From: NORP294 sp047627915
Lineage (GTDB): Bacteria > Bacteroidota > Bacteroidia > Flavobacteriales_E > Vicingaceae
Direction: 5' to 3'
Assembly (NCBI GenBank): GCA_047627915.1
Contig: JBLHTZ010000008.1
Coordinates: 1 to 64,000, forward strand
DNA: 64,000 bases
The notes beneath the pieces are model-generated. The model was not told the DNA's origin. It made no database searches and saw only the letters and a list, made by a program, of their open reading frames with translations. This document shows, piece by piece, positions 44,667 through 55,100 of the stretch. The stretch's first letter is position 1, and every line of letters starts with the position of its first letter. The translations under genes and the position numbers were made by a program.

Positions 44667-45956
44667 ATGAAGTACCTTCCAATCGATTCGAATTTATTTG
44701 CTAAAAATAGAAATAAGTTAGCCGAGCTCATGATGCCGGGCTCACTTGCAATTTTTAACGCAAATGACATTATTCCTACTAATGCAGATGGCACAATGGC
44801 ATTTAGACAAAATAACGACTTGTTTTATTTAAGTGGAGTTGATCAGGAAGAATCTATTTTGTTGGTATTCCCAGATGCCCCAAATGAAAAGTACCGAGAA
44901 ATATTATTTTTGAAAGAAACCAATTCGGAGATTGCGATTTGGGAAGGGGAAAAGTTGACAAAAGAAACTGCTTACACCACATCAGGGGTCAAGACGGTTT
45001 TTTGGCTGAAAGACTTTCATAAAACACTTCGAACATTGATGTACGAAGCAGAAACGGTTTTCTTAAATGATAACGAACATCTTCGCGCTGACACAACGGT
45101 GCAAACTAGGGATGACCGTTTTAGAACATGGTGTAAAGAAGAGTATCCATTGCACAATTATGAGCGCATAGCCCCTATTATGCATAACTTAAGATCTGTT
45201 AAGGAACCAGAAGAGATTCAGTTAATGCAAACTGCTTGTAACATTACTGCTAAAGCTGTAAATAGAGCACTAAAGTTTATCAAGCCGGGAGTTATGGAAT
45301 ATGAGATTGAGGCAGAATTGATGCATGAATTCTTACGAAATCGGTCGAGAGGATTTGCATACACTCCAATTATAGCTTCTGGATTTAATGCTTGTGTTTT
45401 ACATTATATTGAGAATAACCAAGAATGTAAAGATGGAGATGTTATTTTGATGGACATCGGTGCGGAATATGGAAATTATGCTTCGGACTTAACTCGATCT
45501 ATTCCTGTAAATGGTAAATTTACACCAAGACAAAGAGAGGTTTACAATTCAGTCTTGACTGTTTTCAAAAAAGCAAAATCTATTCTTAGACCCGGAATCA
45601 TCATTGCCGACTACCATGCGAGAGTTGGAGAATACATGACAGAAGAACTCCTAAAACTTGGTTTGATTAAAAAAGAGGATCTTGACAATCAAGATCCAGA
45701 ATGGCCTGCATACAAGAAATTTTTCATGCACGGCACCTCTCATTATATTGGTTTAGATGTTCACGATGTTGGAAATTATTACTCTCCGGTTGAAGCTGGA
45801 AGCGTTTTTACAATTGAGCCTGGAATTTACATTAGAGAAGAAAACTTAGGAATGCGATTAGAGAATGATTTTCTAATTGGGGAACATGAGACGATAGACT
45901 TAATGGCTCACATTCCACTAGAGGCAGACGAGATAGAAGCAGCAATGAACTCATAA
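44667..45956 (+). CDS. Aminopeptidase P family metallopeptidase (Xaa-Pro)
   Basis: A 429-residue cytoplasmic M24 peptidase that removes an N-terminal residue before proline. The N-terminal creatinase-like domain holds GTMAFRQNNDLFYLSGVDQEE. The pita-bread catalytic domain shows metal-binding Asp in MDIGAEYGNYASDLTRS, histidine in HGTSHYIGLDVHDVG, and glutamates in TIEPGIYIREENLGMRLEND. The full set of five ligand positions is present. The start at 44667 follows a strong promoter. The next gene begins 2 bases after its stop. Confidence 0.95.
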   Translation: MKYLPIDSNLFAKNRNKLAELMMPGSLAIFNANDIIPTNADGTMAFRQNNDLFYLSGVDQEESILLVFPDAPNEKYREILFLKETNSEIAIWEGEKLTKETAYTTSGVKTVFWLKDFHKTLRTLMYEAETVFLNDNEHLRADTTVQTRDDRFRTWCKEEYPLHNYERIAPIMHNLRSVKEPEEIQLMQTACNITAKAVNRALKFIKPGVMEYEIEAELMHEFLRNRSRGFAYTPIIASGFNACVLHYIENNQECKDGDVILMDIGAEYGNYASDLTRSIPVNGKFTPRQREVYNSVLTVFKKAKSILRPGIIIADYHARVGEYMTEELLKLGLIKKEDLDNQDPEWPAYKKFFMHGTSHYIGLDVHDVGNYYSPVEAGSVFTIEPGIYIREENLGMRLENDFLIGEHETIDLMAHIPLEADEIEAAMNS

Positions 45957-45958
45957 GA

Positions 45959-46744
45959 ATGCTTGGCACTTTTGTTTTTCGCGGTGCAACAATCGCGTAT
46001 TCAGTTAATGGCAAGGGTCGCTCCATTTTGTTGATTCATGGGTTTTTAGGAGCCAAAGAAATTTGGAAAGAATTAGATAGTCGACTGGCTAAAAACTTCA
46101 AAGTTGTTAGTATCGATTTGCCAGGACACGGAGAATCTGATTGCATCGGTTATGTTCACAACATGGAGCTACTTGCTGAATGTTGTAAAAGCTTATTAAG
46201 TCATTTATCAATTCGAAAAGCAGTTGTTGTTGGTCACTCGTTAGGAGGATATGTTTCTTTGGCCTTTGGAGAAAAGTTTCCGGATTCAGTTTTAGGGCTA
46301 ATGCTAGTAAATTCTACTGCAAAAGGTGATTCAGAGGATAGGAAAAAATCTCGAAACCAATTAATTAAATTGGTCAAAAAAGATCGAATAAAATTATTAA
46401 CCTCATTGGTTCCAAGCTTTTTCAGCATTAATAATCGTAAAACTACATGGCAAATTAAGCGCTATTTACACATGGCGAAAAAATGCAGTGAACAAGCAAT
46501 AATCGCTACGGCTGAAGGGATGAAAATTAGAAAAGAGCGAGAGATTGTTTTAAAATTCGCTCCTTACCATTATCACTATATTATTGGCGTTCAAGATTCT
46601 ATACTTGATTCTAATCAATTAATAAATGAAACAAAAATTGGCATGTATGGCTCATACTCTTTGTTAGACGATGCAAGTCATATGAGTCTTGTAGAAAGCA
46701 AGGAAGAAGTATTTAGGGCAATAAAATCCTTTTCAAGGCGCTAA
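45959..46744 (+). CDS. Alpha/beta hydrolase
   Basis: A 261-residue cytoplasmic alpha/beta-hydrolase. HGFLGAKEIW (27-36) is the oxyanion loop, DLPGHGES (53-60) follows, the nucleophile is Ser94 in VVGHSLGGYVS, and a late DDASHMSLVE gives the histidine. It resembles general carboxyl-ester or MenH-like hydrolases; substrate unknown. It starts two bases after the aminopeptidase stop and is co-transcribed with it. It is unlike the hydrolase at 5152-5916 apart from the fold. Confidence 0.88.
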   Translation: MLGTFVFRGATIAYSVNGKGRSILLIHGFLGAKEIWKELDSRLAKNFKVVSIDLPGHGESDCIGYVHNMELLAECCKSLLSHLSIRKAVVVGHSLGGYVSLAFGEKFPDSVLGLMLVNSTAKGDSEDRKKSRNQLIKLVKKDRIKLLTSLVPSFFSINNRKTTWQIKRYLHMAKKCSEQAIIATAEGMKIRKEREIVLKFAPYHYHYIIGVQDSILDSNQLINETKIGMYGSYSLLDDASHMSLVESKEEVFRAIKSFSRR

Positions 46745-46799
46745 TGCATTTTTGAAAATTTGAATTGCTATTTTTTAAACTAAAAAAGAGGATAAACGT

Positions 46800-46807
46800 T
46801 AAGTTTG
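46800..46807 (+). promoter_or_regulatory. -7 element close to the ispG start
   Basis: TAAGTTTG matches TAnnTTTG and ends 10 bases before the ispG ATG, so the transcript would have almost no leader. No -33 TTTG is found at normal spacing. Confidence 0.4.
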
Positions 46808-46817
46808 TAAAAAAAAC

Positions 46818-48743
46818 ATGGCTGATTTCTGCGAATCTATTCATTCATTTAAACGGAACCCAACAAGAGAAGTAACCATTGGGAATAAGATAATTGGAGG
46901 TGATCACCCAATTTTGATACAGTCGATGACAACGACTGACACCATGGATACAGAGGGCACAGTAAATCAGTCTATACGAATGATTGATGCCGGCTGCGAG
47001 TTAGTGCGAATAACTGCACCGAGTAAAAAAGAAGCAGAAAACCTTCAAGCTATTAAAGATATGCTACGCGCTAAAGGCTATAATACACCTTTAGTTGCAG
47101 ACATCCATTTTACCCCAAATGCTGCTGAAATCGCTGCTAAAATTGTTGAAAAGGTAAGGGTAAATCCGGGAAATTATGCTGATAAAAAAAAGTTTGAAGA
47201 GATTGATTACACAGACGATAGCTACCAAGAAGAACTTGAACGTATTGAGAAAAAATTTACCCCACTAGTAAAACTTTGCAAAGAAAATGGAGTTGCCATG
47301 AGAATTGGCACCAATCACGGATCCCTTTCTGATCGAATACTGAGCCGATATGGCGATACGCCTCTCGGCATGGTAGAGTCTGCAATGGAGTTTCTAAGAA
47401 TTTGCATTAAATACGACTTTCACAACATCGTTCTTTCCATGAAAGCAAGCAACACCCTAGTTATGGTTCAAGCCTATAGGTTGTTAGTGAAGACAATGAA
47501 AGAAAACGGCATGGACTATCCGCTGCATTTAGGTGTAACGGAGGCAGGAGATGGGGAAGATGGAAGAATAAAGTCTGCTGTTGGAATAGGGACACTCTTG
47601 CAAGATGGATTAGGCGACACGATTAGAGTTTCGTTAACTGAAGAACCTGAATTTGAAATTCCTGTTGCAGAAAAATTAGTAGAAGCCTTTAAAGATTTAA
47701 AGAATCATGAGGGAATTCCTGAGATGCTTAGTTCACCGATTGACTTTTACAATTACAATAAACGAAAAACATCAGAAGTGGTAAATGTTGGAGCAAACCA
47801 TGTTCCTGTTGTTGTTGGAGATTTAAGCCTATTAGAAGAACTAAAGCCAAGTCATTTTTTCGCTTTTGGTTACAATTACTCTGTACCCTTAGACAAGTGG
47901 AATATTGCCGACCAAGCCGTTGATTATTTATTCATTGGGAAAAATACTGCAAATTTTGAAATTCCTGGAACACTTGGTCTTATTCAAAACGTAGATGGCT
48001 GGGAACAAAAAGAAAGACATTATCCATTAATCACATCGCAACATCTTCCAAAAGTTAAAGACATTAAAAGCGCACTAATTTTTATGGAGGTGAGTGCTTC
48101 CGAAATAATCGCCAACGGAAGCCTATTGAAAACCATTTCGGAAATAGACCATCTTGTTTTAGTGCTTACTAGCACGAATAGAAACGGAATGGTGGAGCTT
48201 CGGAGAGCTGTAATGCAATTAATGCAATCTGGTATCCAAACTCCTGTTCTTTTTAAACGAGAATATTCAAACATGGACGAAGAGAGCTTCCAACTAAAAA
48301 GCTCGGCAGAAATTGGAGCCCTATTTATAGATGGGATTGGCGATGGTATTTGGATTAAAGCAGCGAATTGCGGCGGAAATAAATTAATTACTTCCACTGC
48401 ATTCGGCATTTTACAAGCAACAAGAACTAGAATTTCTAAAACTGAATACATCTCATGTCCTTCTTGCGGAAGAACTTTGTTTGATTTACAAGAAACCACA
48501 GCTAAGATTAGAGCCGTGACTTCTCACTTAAAAGGAATTAAAATAGGAATAATGGGATGTATTGTAAATGGTCCAGGAGAAATGGCAGATGCAGACTATG
48601 GCTACGTAGGAACAGGACCAGGAAAAATTACCCTTTATAAAGAAAAAGAGGTAGTTCAAAAGAATGTACCAGAAGCAAAAGCGGTTGATGCTCTAATAGA
48701 CTTGATAAAGAAACATGGCGACTGGGTAGTGGCCAATGCATAA
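46818..48743 (+). CDS. ispG: 4-hydroxy-3-methylbut-2-enyl diphosphate synthase, long form
   Basis: IspG (GcpE) carries out the sixth step of the MEP isoprenoid pathway with a [4Fe-4S] cluster. The 641-residue protein is the long form known from Bacteroidota, Chlamydiae and plants. A TIM barrel (about 1-280, with HPILIQSMTTTDTMDTEGTV and VADIHFTPNAAEIA) is followed by an extra inserted domain (about 300-520) and the cluster domain: Cys547 and Cys550 in CPSCGRTLFDL, Cys581 in MGCIVNGPGEMADADYGYVG. Complete. It would supply C5 units for UppS and PcrB. A terminator follows one base after the stop codon. Confidence 0.97.
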   Translation: MADFCESIHSFKRNPTREVTIGNKIIGGDHPILIQSMTTTDTMDTEGTVNQSIRMIDAGCELVRITAPSKKEAENLQAIKDMLRAKGYNTPLVADIHFTPNAAEIAAKIVEKVRVNPGNYADKKKFEEIDYTDDSYQEELERIEKKFTPLVKLCKENGVAMRIGTNHGSLSDRILSRYGDTPLGMVESAMEFLRICIKYDFHNIVLSMKASNTLVMVQAYRLLVKTMKENGMDYPLHLGVTEAGDGEDGRIKSAVGIGTLLQDGLGDTIRVSLTEEPEFEIPVAEKLVEAFKDLKNHEGIPEMLSSPIDFYNYNKRKTSEVVNVGANHVPVVVGDLSLLEELKPSHFFAFGYNYSVPLDKWNIADQAVDYLFIGKNTANFEIPGTLGLIQNVDGWEQKERHYPLITSQHLPKVKDIKSALIFMEVSASEIIANGSLLKTISEIDHLVLVLTSTNRNGMVELRRAVMQLMQSGIQTPVLFKREYSNMDEESFQLKSSAEIGALFIDGIGDGIWIKAANCGGNKLITSTAFGILQATRTRISKTEYISCPSCGRTLFDLQETTAKIRAVTSHLKGIKIGIMGCIVNGPGEMADADYGYVGTGPGKITLYKEKEVVQKNVPEAKAVDALIDLIKKHGDWVVANA

Positions 48744-48774
48744 AAAAAGGCCATACGCAACGCATGGCCTTTTT
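48744..48774. terminator. Bidirectional terminator between ispG and the solute-binding gene
   Basis: AAAAAGGCCAT (48744-48754) and ATGGCCTTTTT (48764-48774) form a perfect 11-base stem around a nine-base loop, with A/T runs on both sides. Confidence 0.92.
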
Positions 48775-48791
48775 AGAGTTATACTTTTAAG

Positions 48792-49643
48792 TTAATCTAA
48801 CTCAACCTTGTCGATTATTTCAAAGCTCAAGTGTTTTTCCAAAATACTGTGGTATTCTTTGGTAGATGTAAATCCAAATCCACTTTCGAAAAACTCATTT
48901 ATCGCGCCGTCCCAATCAGTTAAATTTGGCATTACAAATCCAAAAACCTCTTCCGTTTTATTGGCAATAGCGTGCATTTTAACATAATGATCTGTATTTG
49001 ATTTCAAATATTTCCAAAAAGAAATCACATCCACATATCCATAATACTTAGCGCTTTCCCTTATTTTCATTGGAATTTCAATTGCATCACTAACGTAAAC
49101 GTAATCACGATTCATGTCTTCATTTTTGTATAATTCATCTAAATGAGTTTGGTGTATACTACCTTTAATCGTTACTGGCGTCAAGCTCAGAACATCATTT
49201 TTTAAATCCTCATCATTCCTAGCGGTAGGAACTGATCCATCTGTTATCAAAACTGAAACATTTTTCAAATAAGGAGCCGAAAATTTAACTTCTTTCGCTC
49301 GAGCATCTGTTATGGTTACAGAACCTAACCCGATTGTATTAGTTTTAGCAGCTCTCATTTCATTGTAAAAGTTATTAAACTCATTAAACGGCATAAAATT
49401 TAATTTTAACTCAATCCCTTTTTCATCTTTTAGCCAATTCACAAAAGATTTCATGATATCCACTTCAATTCCTACTAAAACACCTTTATCGTTTTTGTAA
49501 GCATATGGTTCATTGTCGAAATAGTAGACATTTATTTCTGATTTCTTATTTGCAATGGCTTCTTCAAAGCTTTGAGCGGAAAGTACAGTACCAAATAGTA
49601 TTAAAACAATACTTAACGCAAATTTTAGTTTGTTATAATTCAT
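48792..49643 (-). CDS. Extracellular solute-binding protein, family 3 type
   Basis: A 283-residue exported protein. The signal peptide MNYNKLKFALSIVLILFGTVLSAQ precedes a family 3 periplasmic-binding fold: NVYYFDNEPYAYKNDKG, LVGIEVDIMKSFVNWL, IGLGSVTITDARAKEVKFSAPYL and a hinge region SVLITDG. Such proteins bind amino acids for ABC importers or act as sensors. No permease or ATPase gene is adjacent. A -7 box TACCTTTG with a weak -33 reads on the minus strand at 49689-49661. Ligand unknown. Confidence 0.87.
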   Translation of the reverse strand: MNYNKLKFALSIVLILFGTVLSAQSFEEAIANKKSEINVYYFDNEPYAYKNDKGVLVGIEVDIMKSFVNWLKDEKGIELKLNFMPFNEFNNFYNEMRAAKTNTIGLGSVTITDARAKEVKFSAPYLKNVSVLITDGSVPTARNDEDLKNDVLSLTPVTIKGSIHQTHLDELYKNEDMNRDYVYVSDAIEIPMKIRESAKYYGYVDVISFWKYLKSNTDHYVKMHAIANKTEEVFGFVMPNLTDWDGAINEFFESGFGFTSTKEYHSILEKHLSFEIIDKVELD

Positions 49644-49660
49644 GATCTTATTTTTTTTTG

Positions 49661-49689
49661 CAAAGGTAATTCTTTAATTCTCATGTAAA
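49661..49689 (-). promoter_or_regulatory. Promoter of the solute-binding protein gene
   Basis: TACCTTTG (minus strand, 49668-49661) is a perfect -7 element, 18 bases before the ATG. TTTA (49689-49686) is 17 bases upstream as a one-mismatch -33. Confidence 0.5.
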
Positions 49690-49757
49690 TCACTTTAATG
49701 TTATGCCTTCAAAAAGTTAATCATAAATCCGTTATCTTTAGAGCAAATTTGCACGCA

Positions 49758-50612
49758 ATGAAAAACTCTATTTTATACTTTATTTCTATCGGCATTGTAC
49801 TTTTAAGTGCTTGTAATCAAGACAAAATTGACAACCTTAACAAAGAGAACTCGGAACTTTCTAAACTTTCACAAACACAGGAAGAGTCTATTGAAGACAT
49901 GCTGGGGTCTTTTAATCAAATTCAAGAGAACTTAAATGAAATTAAAAAACGTCAAGGAATAATTAGAGTTGAAGCGAGTGGTGAAAACAATGGAAATATA
50001 GCAGACAACATAAGTTCTGATATAGAAACAATTAGCCAGTTAATGAAACAGAATGAAGAGATGCTTGCAAACCTAAATGGTAAGCTTAGAAACTCTAACA
50101 TTAAAATGACACAGTTTGAGCGGCTGATAAAAAATCTAAACAGGCAAGTTGATAACAAAAACCAAGAAATAGAGTCTCTCAACAAACAACTTACAGGTAA
50201 AAAAATACTAATTGGTCAGCTTTATTTTAAAAACGATTCTTTAGCTTATGAGAATGAAGTGACCGAGAAGAAACTTGAAAATACCATTGATGTTATGAAC
50301 GAGGTGTTTTACGCCTATGGAACGTTTAAAGAACTGAAAGAAAAAAACGTACTTACAAAGGAAGGTGGCTTTTTAGGAATTGGTCAAAACAAAGAACTAA
50401 AAGACAATTTCAATCAAGAATACTTTTCTAAAGTGGACAAGCGCCTTCAGAAATCTTTCTTACTGTATGCTAAGAAAGCAAAACTAATCACAACGCACCC
50501 TGCTAAATCTTATGAAATTATGGGTAAAGATGGAACTGCGGACAGCTTAATAATTAAGGACGTCGATGCCTTCTGGAATGCTAGTAAGTATTTAGTGATT
50601 GTAGTGGACTAA
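49758..50612 (+). CDS. Coiled-coil lipoprotein
   Basis: A 284-residue protein from the ATG at 49758; an in-frame start at 49698 would put 20 charged residues before the signal and is rejected. SIGIVLLSACNQD is a lipobox. Residues 20-190 are coiled coil, rich in N, K, E and L. The C-terminal globular part has YAYGTFKELKEKNVLTKEGG and ends DVDAFWNASKYLVIVVD. The layout resembles a Bacteroidota family sometimes named Cbp1-like collagen-binding adhesin, but that name is from memory and the ligand is unproven. A TATCTTTA element at 49733-49740 is a likely promoter. Confidence 0.8.
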   Translation: MKNSILYFISIGIVLLSACNQDKIDNLNKENSELSKLSQTQEESIEDMLGSFNQIQENLNEIKKRQGIIRVEASGENNGNIADNISSDIETISQLMKQNEEMLANLNGKLRNSNIKMTQFERLIKNLNRQVDNKNQEIESLNKQLTGKKILIGQLYFKNDSLAYENEVTEKKLENTIDVMNEVFYAYGTFKELKEKNVLTKEGGFLGIGQNKELKDNFNQEYFSKVDKRLQKSFLLYAKKAKLITTHPAKSYEIMGKDGTADSLIIKDVDAFWNASKYLVIVVD

Positions 50613-50626
50613 AATCTAACCGGAGT

Positions 50627-51808
50627 TTAGTTATTAAGGTGCTGAATGGCTAAATAAGCCATTAAACCAACTCCTGTTTCTAACGCCTTTTCGTCAACTT
50701 GAAATTCGGGGTGATGAACGCTTTTGTTAATTCCACGCTTTTTATTTCCCACCCCTAGTCTATAAAAACAGCTTGGAACTTTCTGAGTAAAATAAGCAAA
50801 GTCTTCTGCTGTCATTCTAAGATCTAGTTGCTGCACAAACTCTTTACCCAGGTATTGATTGGAAAATTGAATAGAGTTCTCCGTAACGTCATTATCATTG
50901 ACTAAGAATGGGTAACCTTTCCGAATATTGACTACACATTCACCGCCATGCGCAGTAGCAATAGATTCGCACATCTCGGTAATTCGTTTATGAAAAGTGG
51001 CTCGCCATTCTTCATTGAAAGTTCTTAACGTTCCTTCAAGCTTGACGACAGAAGGAATCACATTTGTTGCACCTTCTCCTATAATTTTTCCGAAAGATAG
51101 TACAGTAGGCAAAGTGGGGGGGGCAATTCGGCTTACTAATGTTTGTAATTCCAATATAATTGAAGCAGAAATCACAATTGGATCGATGTTTCTATGAGGC
51201 AAAGCTCCATGCCCTCCAATACCTTTTACCGTCAGATAAATCTCATCTGCAGATGCCATATACATTCCGCTTTTAAAACCAACATGACCGACTTCAAATT
51301 CTGGATAAACATGTTGCGCAAGCATTAAGTCGGGTTTGTACAGATCTAAGACTCCTTCCTCAATCATCAATGACGCTCCTCCCGGTAGTTTTTCTTCTCC
51401 CGGTTGAAAAAATAGCACTGCCCTCCCACTCCATTCTTCTTTTGTTGCTTGTAAAATTTTTGCAACACCCATAAGACAAGAGGCATGAACATCATGCCCA
51501 CAAGCATGCATCTTACCTTCAACTTTGGACTTATACTCCACTTGTGCTTTTTCATGAATTGGCAGCGCATCTAAATCTGCTCTTAGTGCAATTGTTTTAC
51601 CTGGTTTGCCTGAGTCTATGACAACCGTAAATCCACTTTTTACCCAAGTCGCATCTATATCTAGACCCCATTCTTCAAGTTTATTTTTTAAATACTTTGA
51701 AGTCTCAAATTCTTCAAATGACAACTCTGGGTTTTCATGAAGGTGCCTTCTTATTTCCTGAATTTCAGGAAAATATTCTGCTGCAAACGATTTTATCTTA
51801 GATTCCAT
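50627..51808 (-). CDS. M20 family amidohydrolase
   Basis: A 393-residue cytoplasmic metallo-amidohydrolase of the N-acyl-amino-acid/IAA-amino-acid hydrolase group. Metal and catalytic residues sit in RADLDALPIHE (76-86), HACGHDVHAS (101-110), FQPGEEKLPGG (catalytic glutamates near 138-139), and the C-terminal HHPEFQVDEKALETG. It removes acyl groups from amino-acid conjugates; the natural substrate is unclear. It follows a TauE/SafE-type gene by 5 bases and ends an operon starting with the large barrel fusion. Confidence 0.93.
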   Translation of the reverse strand: MESKIKSFAAEYFPEIQEIRRHLHENPELSFEEFETSKYLKNKLEEWGLDIDATWVKSGFTVVIDSGKPGKTIALRADLDALPIHEKAQVEYKSKVEGKMHACGHDVHASCLMGVAKILQATKEEWSGRAVLFFQPGEEKLPGGASLMIEEGVLDLYKPDLMLAQHVYPEFEVGHVGFKSGMYMASADEIYLTVKGIGGHGALPHRNIDPIVISASIILELQTLVSRIAPPTLPTVLSFGKIIGEGATNVIPSVVKLEGTLRTFNEEWRATFHKRITEMCESIATAHGGECVVNIRKGYPFLVNDNDVTENSIQFSNQYLGKEFVQQLDLRMTAEDFAYFTQKVPSCFYRLGVGNKKRGINKSVHHPEFQVDEKALETGVGLMAYLAIQHLNN

Positions 51809-51813
51809 AAACC

Positions 51814-52197
51814 CTATTTAGAAAAGAAAACCATTTTAATAGATACCACCATAAGTATGATACCGAATACCTTTTTCATGGCAGCCTCACTGAGGTATGC
51901 CAAGGACATTTTTGAACCGAGGTAGCCACCAATAATAAATGTTACAGCTATTATTAATGCATATTTAACGTTTAGCGATCCAGCTTTGTAATAATTCATC
52001 GCTGCTAAAATCCCGATAGGAGGAAGCATTAATGCAATACTCGTTCCTTGAGCGGATTGTTGTGATACCCCAAGTAAAAAAACTAAGGCAGGTACAATTA
52101 TTATTCCCCCTCCAATGCCGATCATTCCGCTTAAAAAGCCGGCCAATAGCCCTATACAAACTAAGATAATGAGTGTAGATATGGTCATATTTTTCAT
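51814..52197 (-). CDS. Half-size TauE/SafE family membrane protein
   Basis: A 127-residue protein with about four transmembrane helices: TLIILVCIGLLAGFLSG, GIGGGIIIVPALVFLLG, TSIALMLPPIGILAAMNYY and YALIIAVTFIIGGYLGSKMS. The GMIGIGGGIIIVPAL motif is the TauE/SafE (DUF81) signature. Most members are about 250 residues with two such repeats; this has one and probably works as a dimer. The family exports organosulfur or sulfite-like anions, but the substrate here is unknown. Its ATG directly follows the upstream stop codon with no spacer. Confidence 0.82.
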   Translation of the reverse strand: MKNMTISTLIILVCIGLLAGFLSGMIGIGGGIIIVPALVFLLGVSQQSAQGTSIALMLPPIGILAAMNYYKAGSLNVKYALIIAVTFIIGGYLGSKMSLAYLSEAAMKKVFGIILMVVSIKMVFFSK

Positions 52198-55100
52198 TTA
52201 AATATCTAATGTAAGTGAGAACATAATTATCCTTTCATTACTTATTATTCCATTTTCAATTCCCCAAGCCATATCGGCTCTTACAAAATAACCAAGAATA
52301 GTAGATCGTAATCCGAAACCAACTCCGCCAACAATTGGGTCGTTAATGTTTTCATAGGTAATGGTAATTGGACCCGTTGAAAGTGTTTCGCTGTTTAATA
52401 AATTGCCTTCATCAAAGGGCGAATTTCCCTCCCAAGCTGTCCCTATATCTGCAAAACCAACTACTTGAAAATCTCTAAGAAATGGTTTTTCAACAGGCTT
52501 TCTCATAAAGTATTTTATAATCGGCCAGCGTATCTCGGTGTTTAATAATGCAAAGGCGCTTCCATTTCTAACATTTTGCTTAAACCCTCTCATGTTCGCC
52601 GCTAGTGCTTGAAAACCATAATTTTGAGTTTGATCAATTGGTGTGCTTCTGTCAAATAAATCACCGCTAATCCACTCATCTGTTCCACCTAGATAATAAA
52701 TTAAAGGTGTTTTGCCAAAGGATTTACTCGCGGCAATACGAGTTACAAAAATTATCTCTCTATGAATTTTCTGATAATGTCTGAAATCGAAGCCTAACAC
52801 CTGAAAGTTGGATGCACCTGCCCGGGCATCAGAGTACAATCTTTCGTAATGCTCCCCAAAAATTCGAAAACGAGTTCCACTAAGAATGTTAACCGCTAGT
52901 TCTCTAGTATTGTCATACACATAAGCAGCTTTAAGGGAACCATAATATTCATCAAAAACACTTGTTTCTAGCGCTCCTCTATCGGTTGAAAGAGGAATAA
53001 TCTTGTCATTCCTAACTGAAATAATTCCGCGCAAACTAGTAATTTCTGAAAATGGGTAAGAGTAGCTCGCTACTCCCCGCAGTGTTTTTAAATCATAGGG
53101 CGAAGCAATCCTGACATTACCTCTCACAAAAGGTTGACCTGAAGTAATCCGATCTCTCGTTCGCATGATAGTATATTCCTTGTCCAATCGGTTCTTTAAG
53201 TTTTGATAACTCAAAGAATATTCTATCAAATTCCCAGCATATCGAAAACCACCGTAAACCTTGTGATCCTCCATTAAGTCTACTATTCCAATTTTAGTAT
53301 TAATCCCTAATCCGGAGTTGGTATATGGCCCTCCATTGTAAGCTTGGTATTGACCATTTATAAAAGTGTGATTCAACTGTAACATGGTGTTATCAGTTCT
53401 AAAATTCAACCGGTACAAGCGCTGGGTAGGAAATTCTATAGCGTCAAAATCAACTACTTCTTCTGCACCCGCAATCGCAATGCTTTTAACTGGCTTGGCA
53501 ATACTACTGTTGAATTCATAACTTATGTAGTCAAACTCTACGATTGGCTCTTCAACATCAAACACCTTGAATGACTCCTTAGGTAATTCTTTTTGAAGCG
53601 AAACCAACGTCTTTTCTTCAGTTCCAATTGCAGTTGATTCATTTCCTAGTACAAGTGATTTTTTGTAAAACTTGAATGATCCGTTATCAAATCCCGTTTG
53701 ATAAATCAATCCATCAGGAGTTGCCGATTGAGATAAAACCGGCAATGGGTATGTGGCTAATTTTTCAGCCCTATAAAAATAACGATAGTGAATTATGGTG
53801 TCAACTTTGCTAATCGCGCTATCGTAAGTTGCAAGATATTGATTCGTTTGGCCATTTTCTTGAACTAAATAATTCAATTTTCCACCCACAAAAATTGGGG
53901 CAGACTCCTCAACTTCCGGTGTATTTGAAACAGACTGTATAAAGTTGTCTTGATTTAAATTAAGCACAAATATGTCTTTTTCATGATAAAACTCCTCCTC
54001 TTTATGGTCGATATTTAGACTATCGTTCATTCGATTTGAAACAAAGAATACTTTTGATTCAGTATCATTAACAACAGGCATTAGGTCATCATACACATCA
54101 TCTGTTAACTTCTTTTGTGTATTACCCAATATATTGTACAAATACAAGTCCGACTGACCTTCATTTACACCTGAAAAAACAAATTGCTTCCCACTTTTTA
54201 AAAAATGATACGAAAGCACTTTTTCCATCTTAAAAATCGGCTTAACCGCAGTTTCTTCTGTCTCTATATTGTAATTGTAAAAAAGAAGTTCTCCTTTCTT
54301 TTCAGTAATAAAGGTCAAAAATTCTCCAGACGGATGCCATTCCAGAATAGGATAAGAATAATCTTGAAGACGTTCTAACTTATGCTCTTTTTTAAATACT
54401 TTTTTCTTTTTTTTTGTCTGAAGATCCTGAACATAGATTTTATACTGACCCTCCTGATTGGTGGAGTACGAAACATAACGTTCATCAGGACTCACTTTAA
54501 GGTTTTGATAGCGACGATTCTTCCTCATCTTAATCATCAACCCTTCTCCCATATTTTGGTCTCCAACTGAATTAGATTGGTTGTATTTAACTTTCGCCTG
54601 CATCCGCCACTCGGCATATAACTGGTCTAACGTCAAGCCAATCACATAGAGGAATCCGTCATCAACTTCTCTTGCTATTCGAGTCATGTACAAAATATTT
54701 GGAATAACCTCATCCCCATAGGATTTTGATACATATTCCCACAATCCATGACCGACTACTTCCGCTTGTTCATTTGTTAACGTATTAAATCGCTTAAACC
54801 GATCCTTTAACACGCCGTCTTTTATTTTAGCTTGTATAAGAGGGTCAGCGGTGTTAGTCAAGAAAGAAACCAATCCTTTTGTGTACCATTCTGGCAAGTC
54901 TACTAATGTAGAATTCCGAATTACTTGTCTCCAATTTCCCCCATAAACCAATTGATTGATTAGAACTTCAATTAACCCAGCATCTAACTGCTTTTCAAAC
55001 GAGTCGTAATCTCCCTCAAAAAAGATAAAAACCTTGCTACCTACAATTTTAGTAACGCCACCTAGGTTCTGATTTCTTTCTGTGTTTAAGCCAACGTTAC

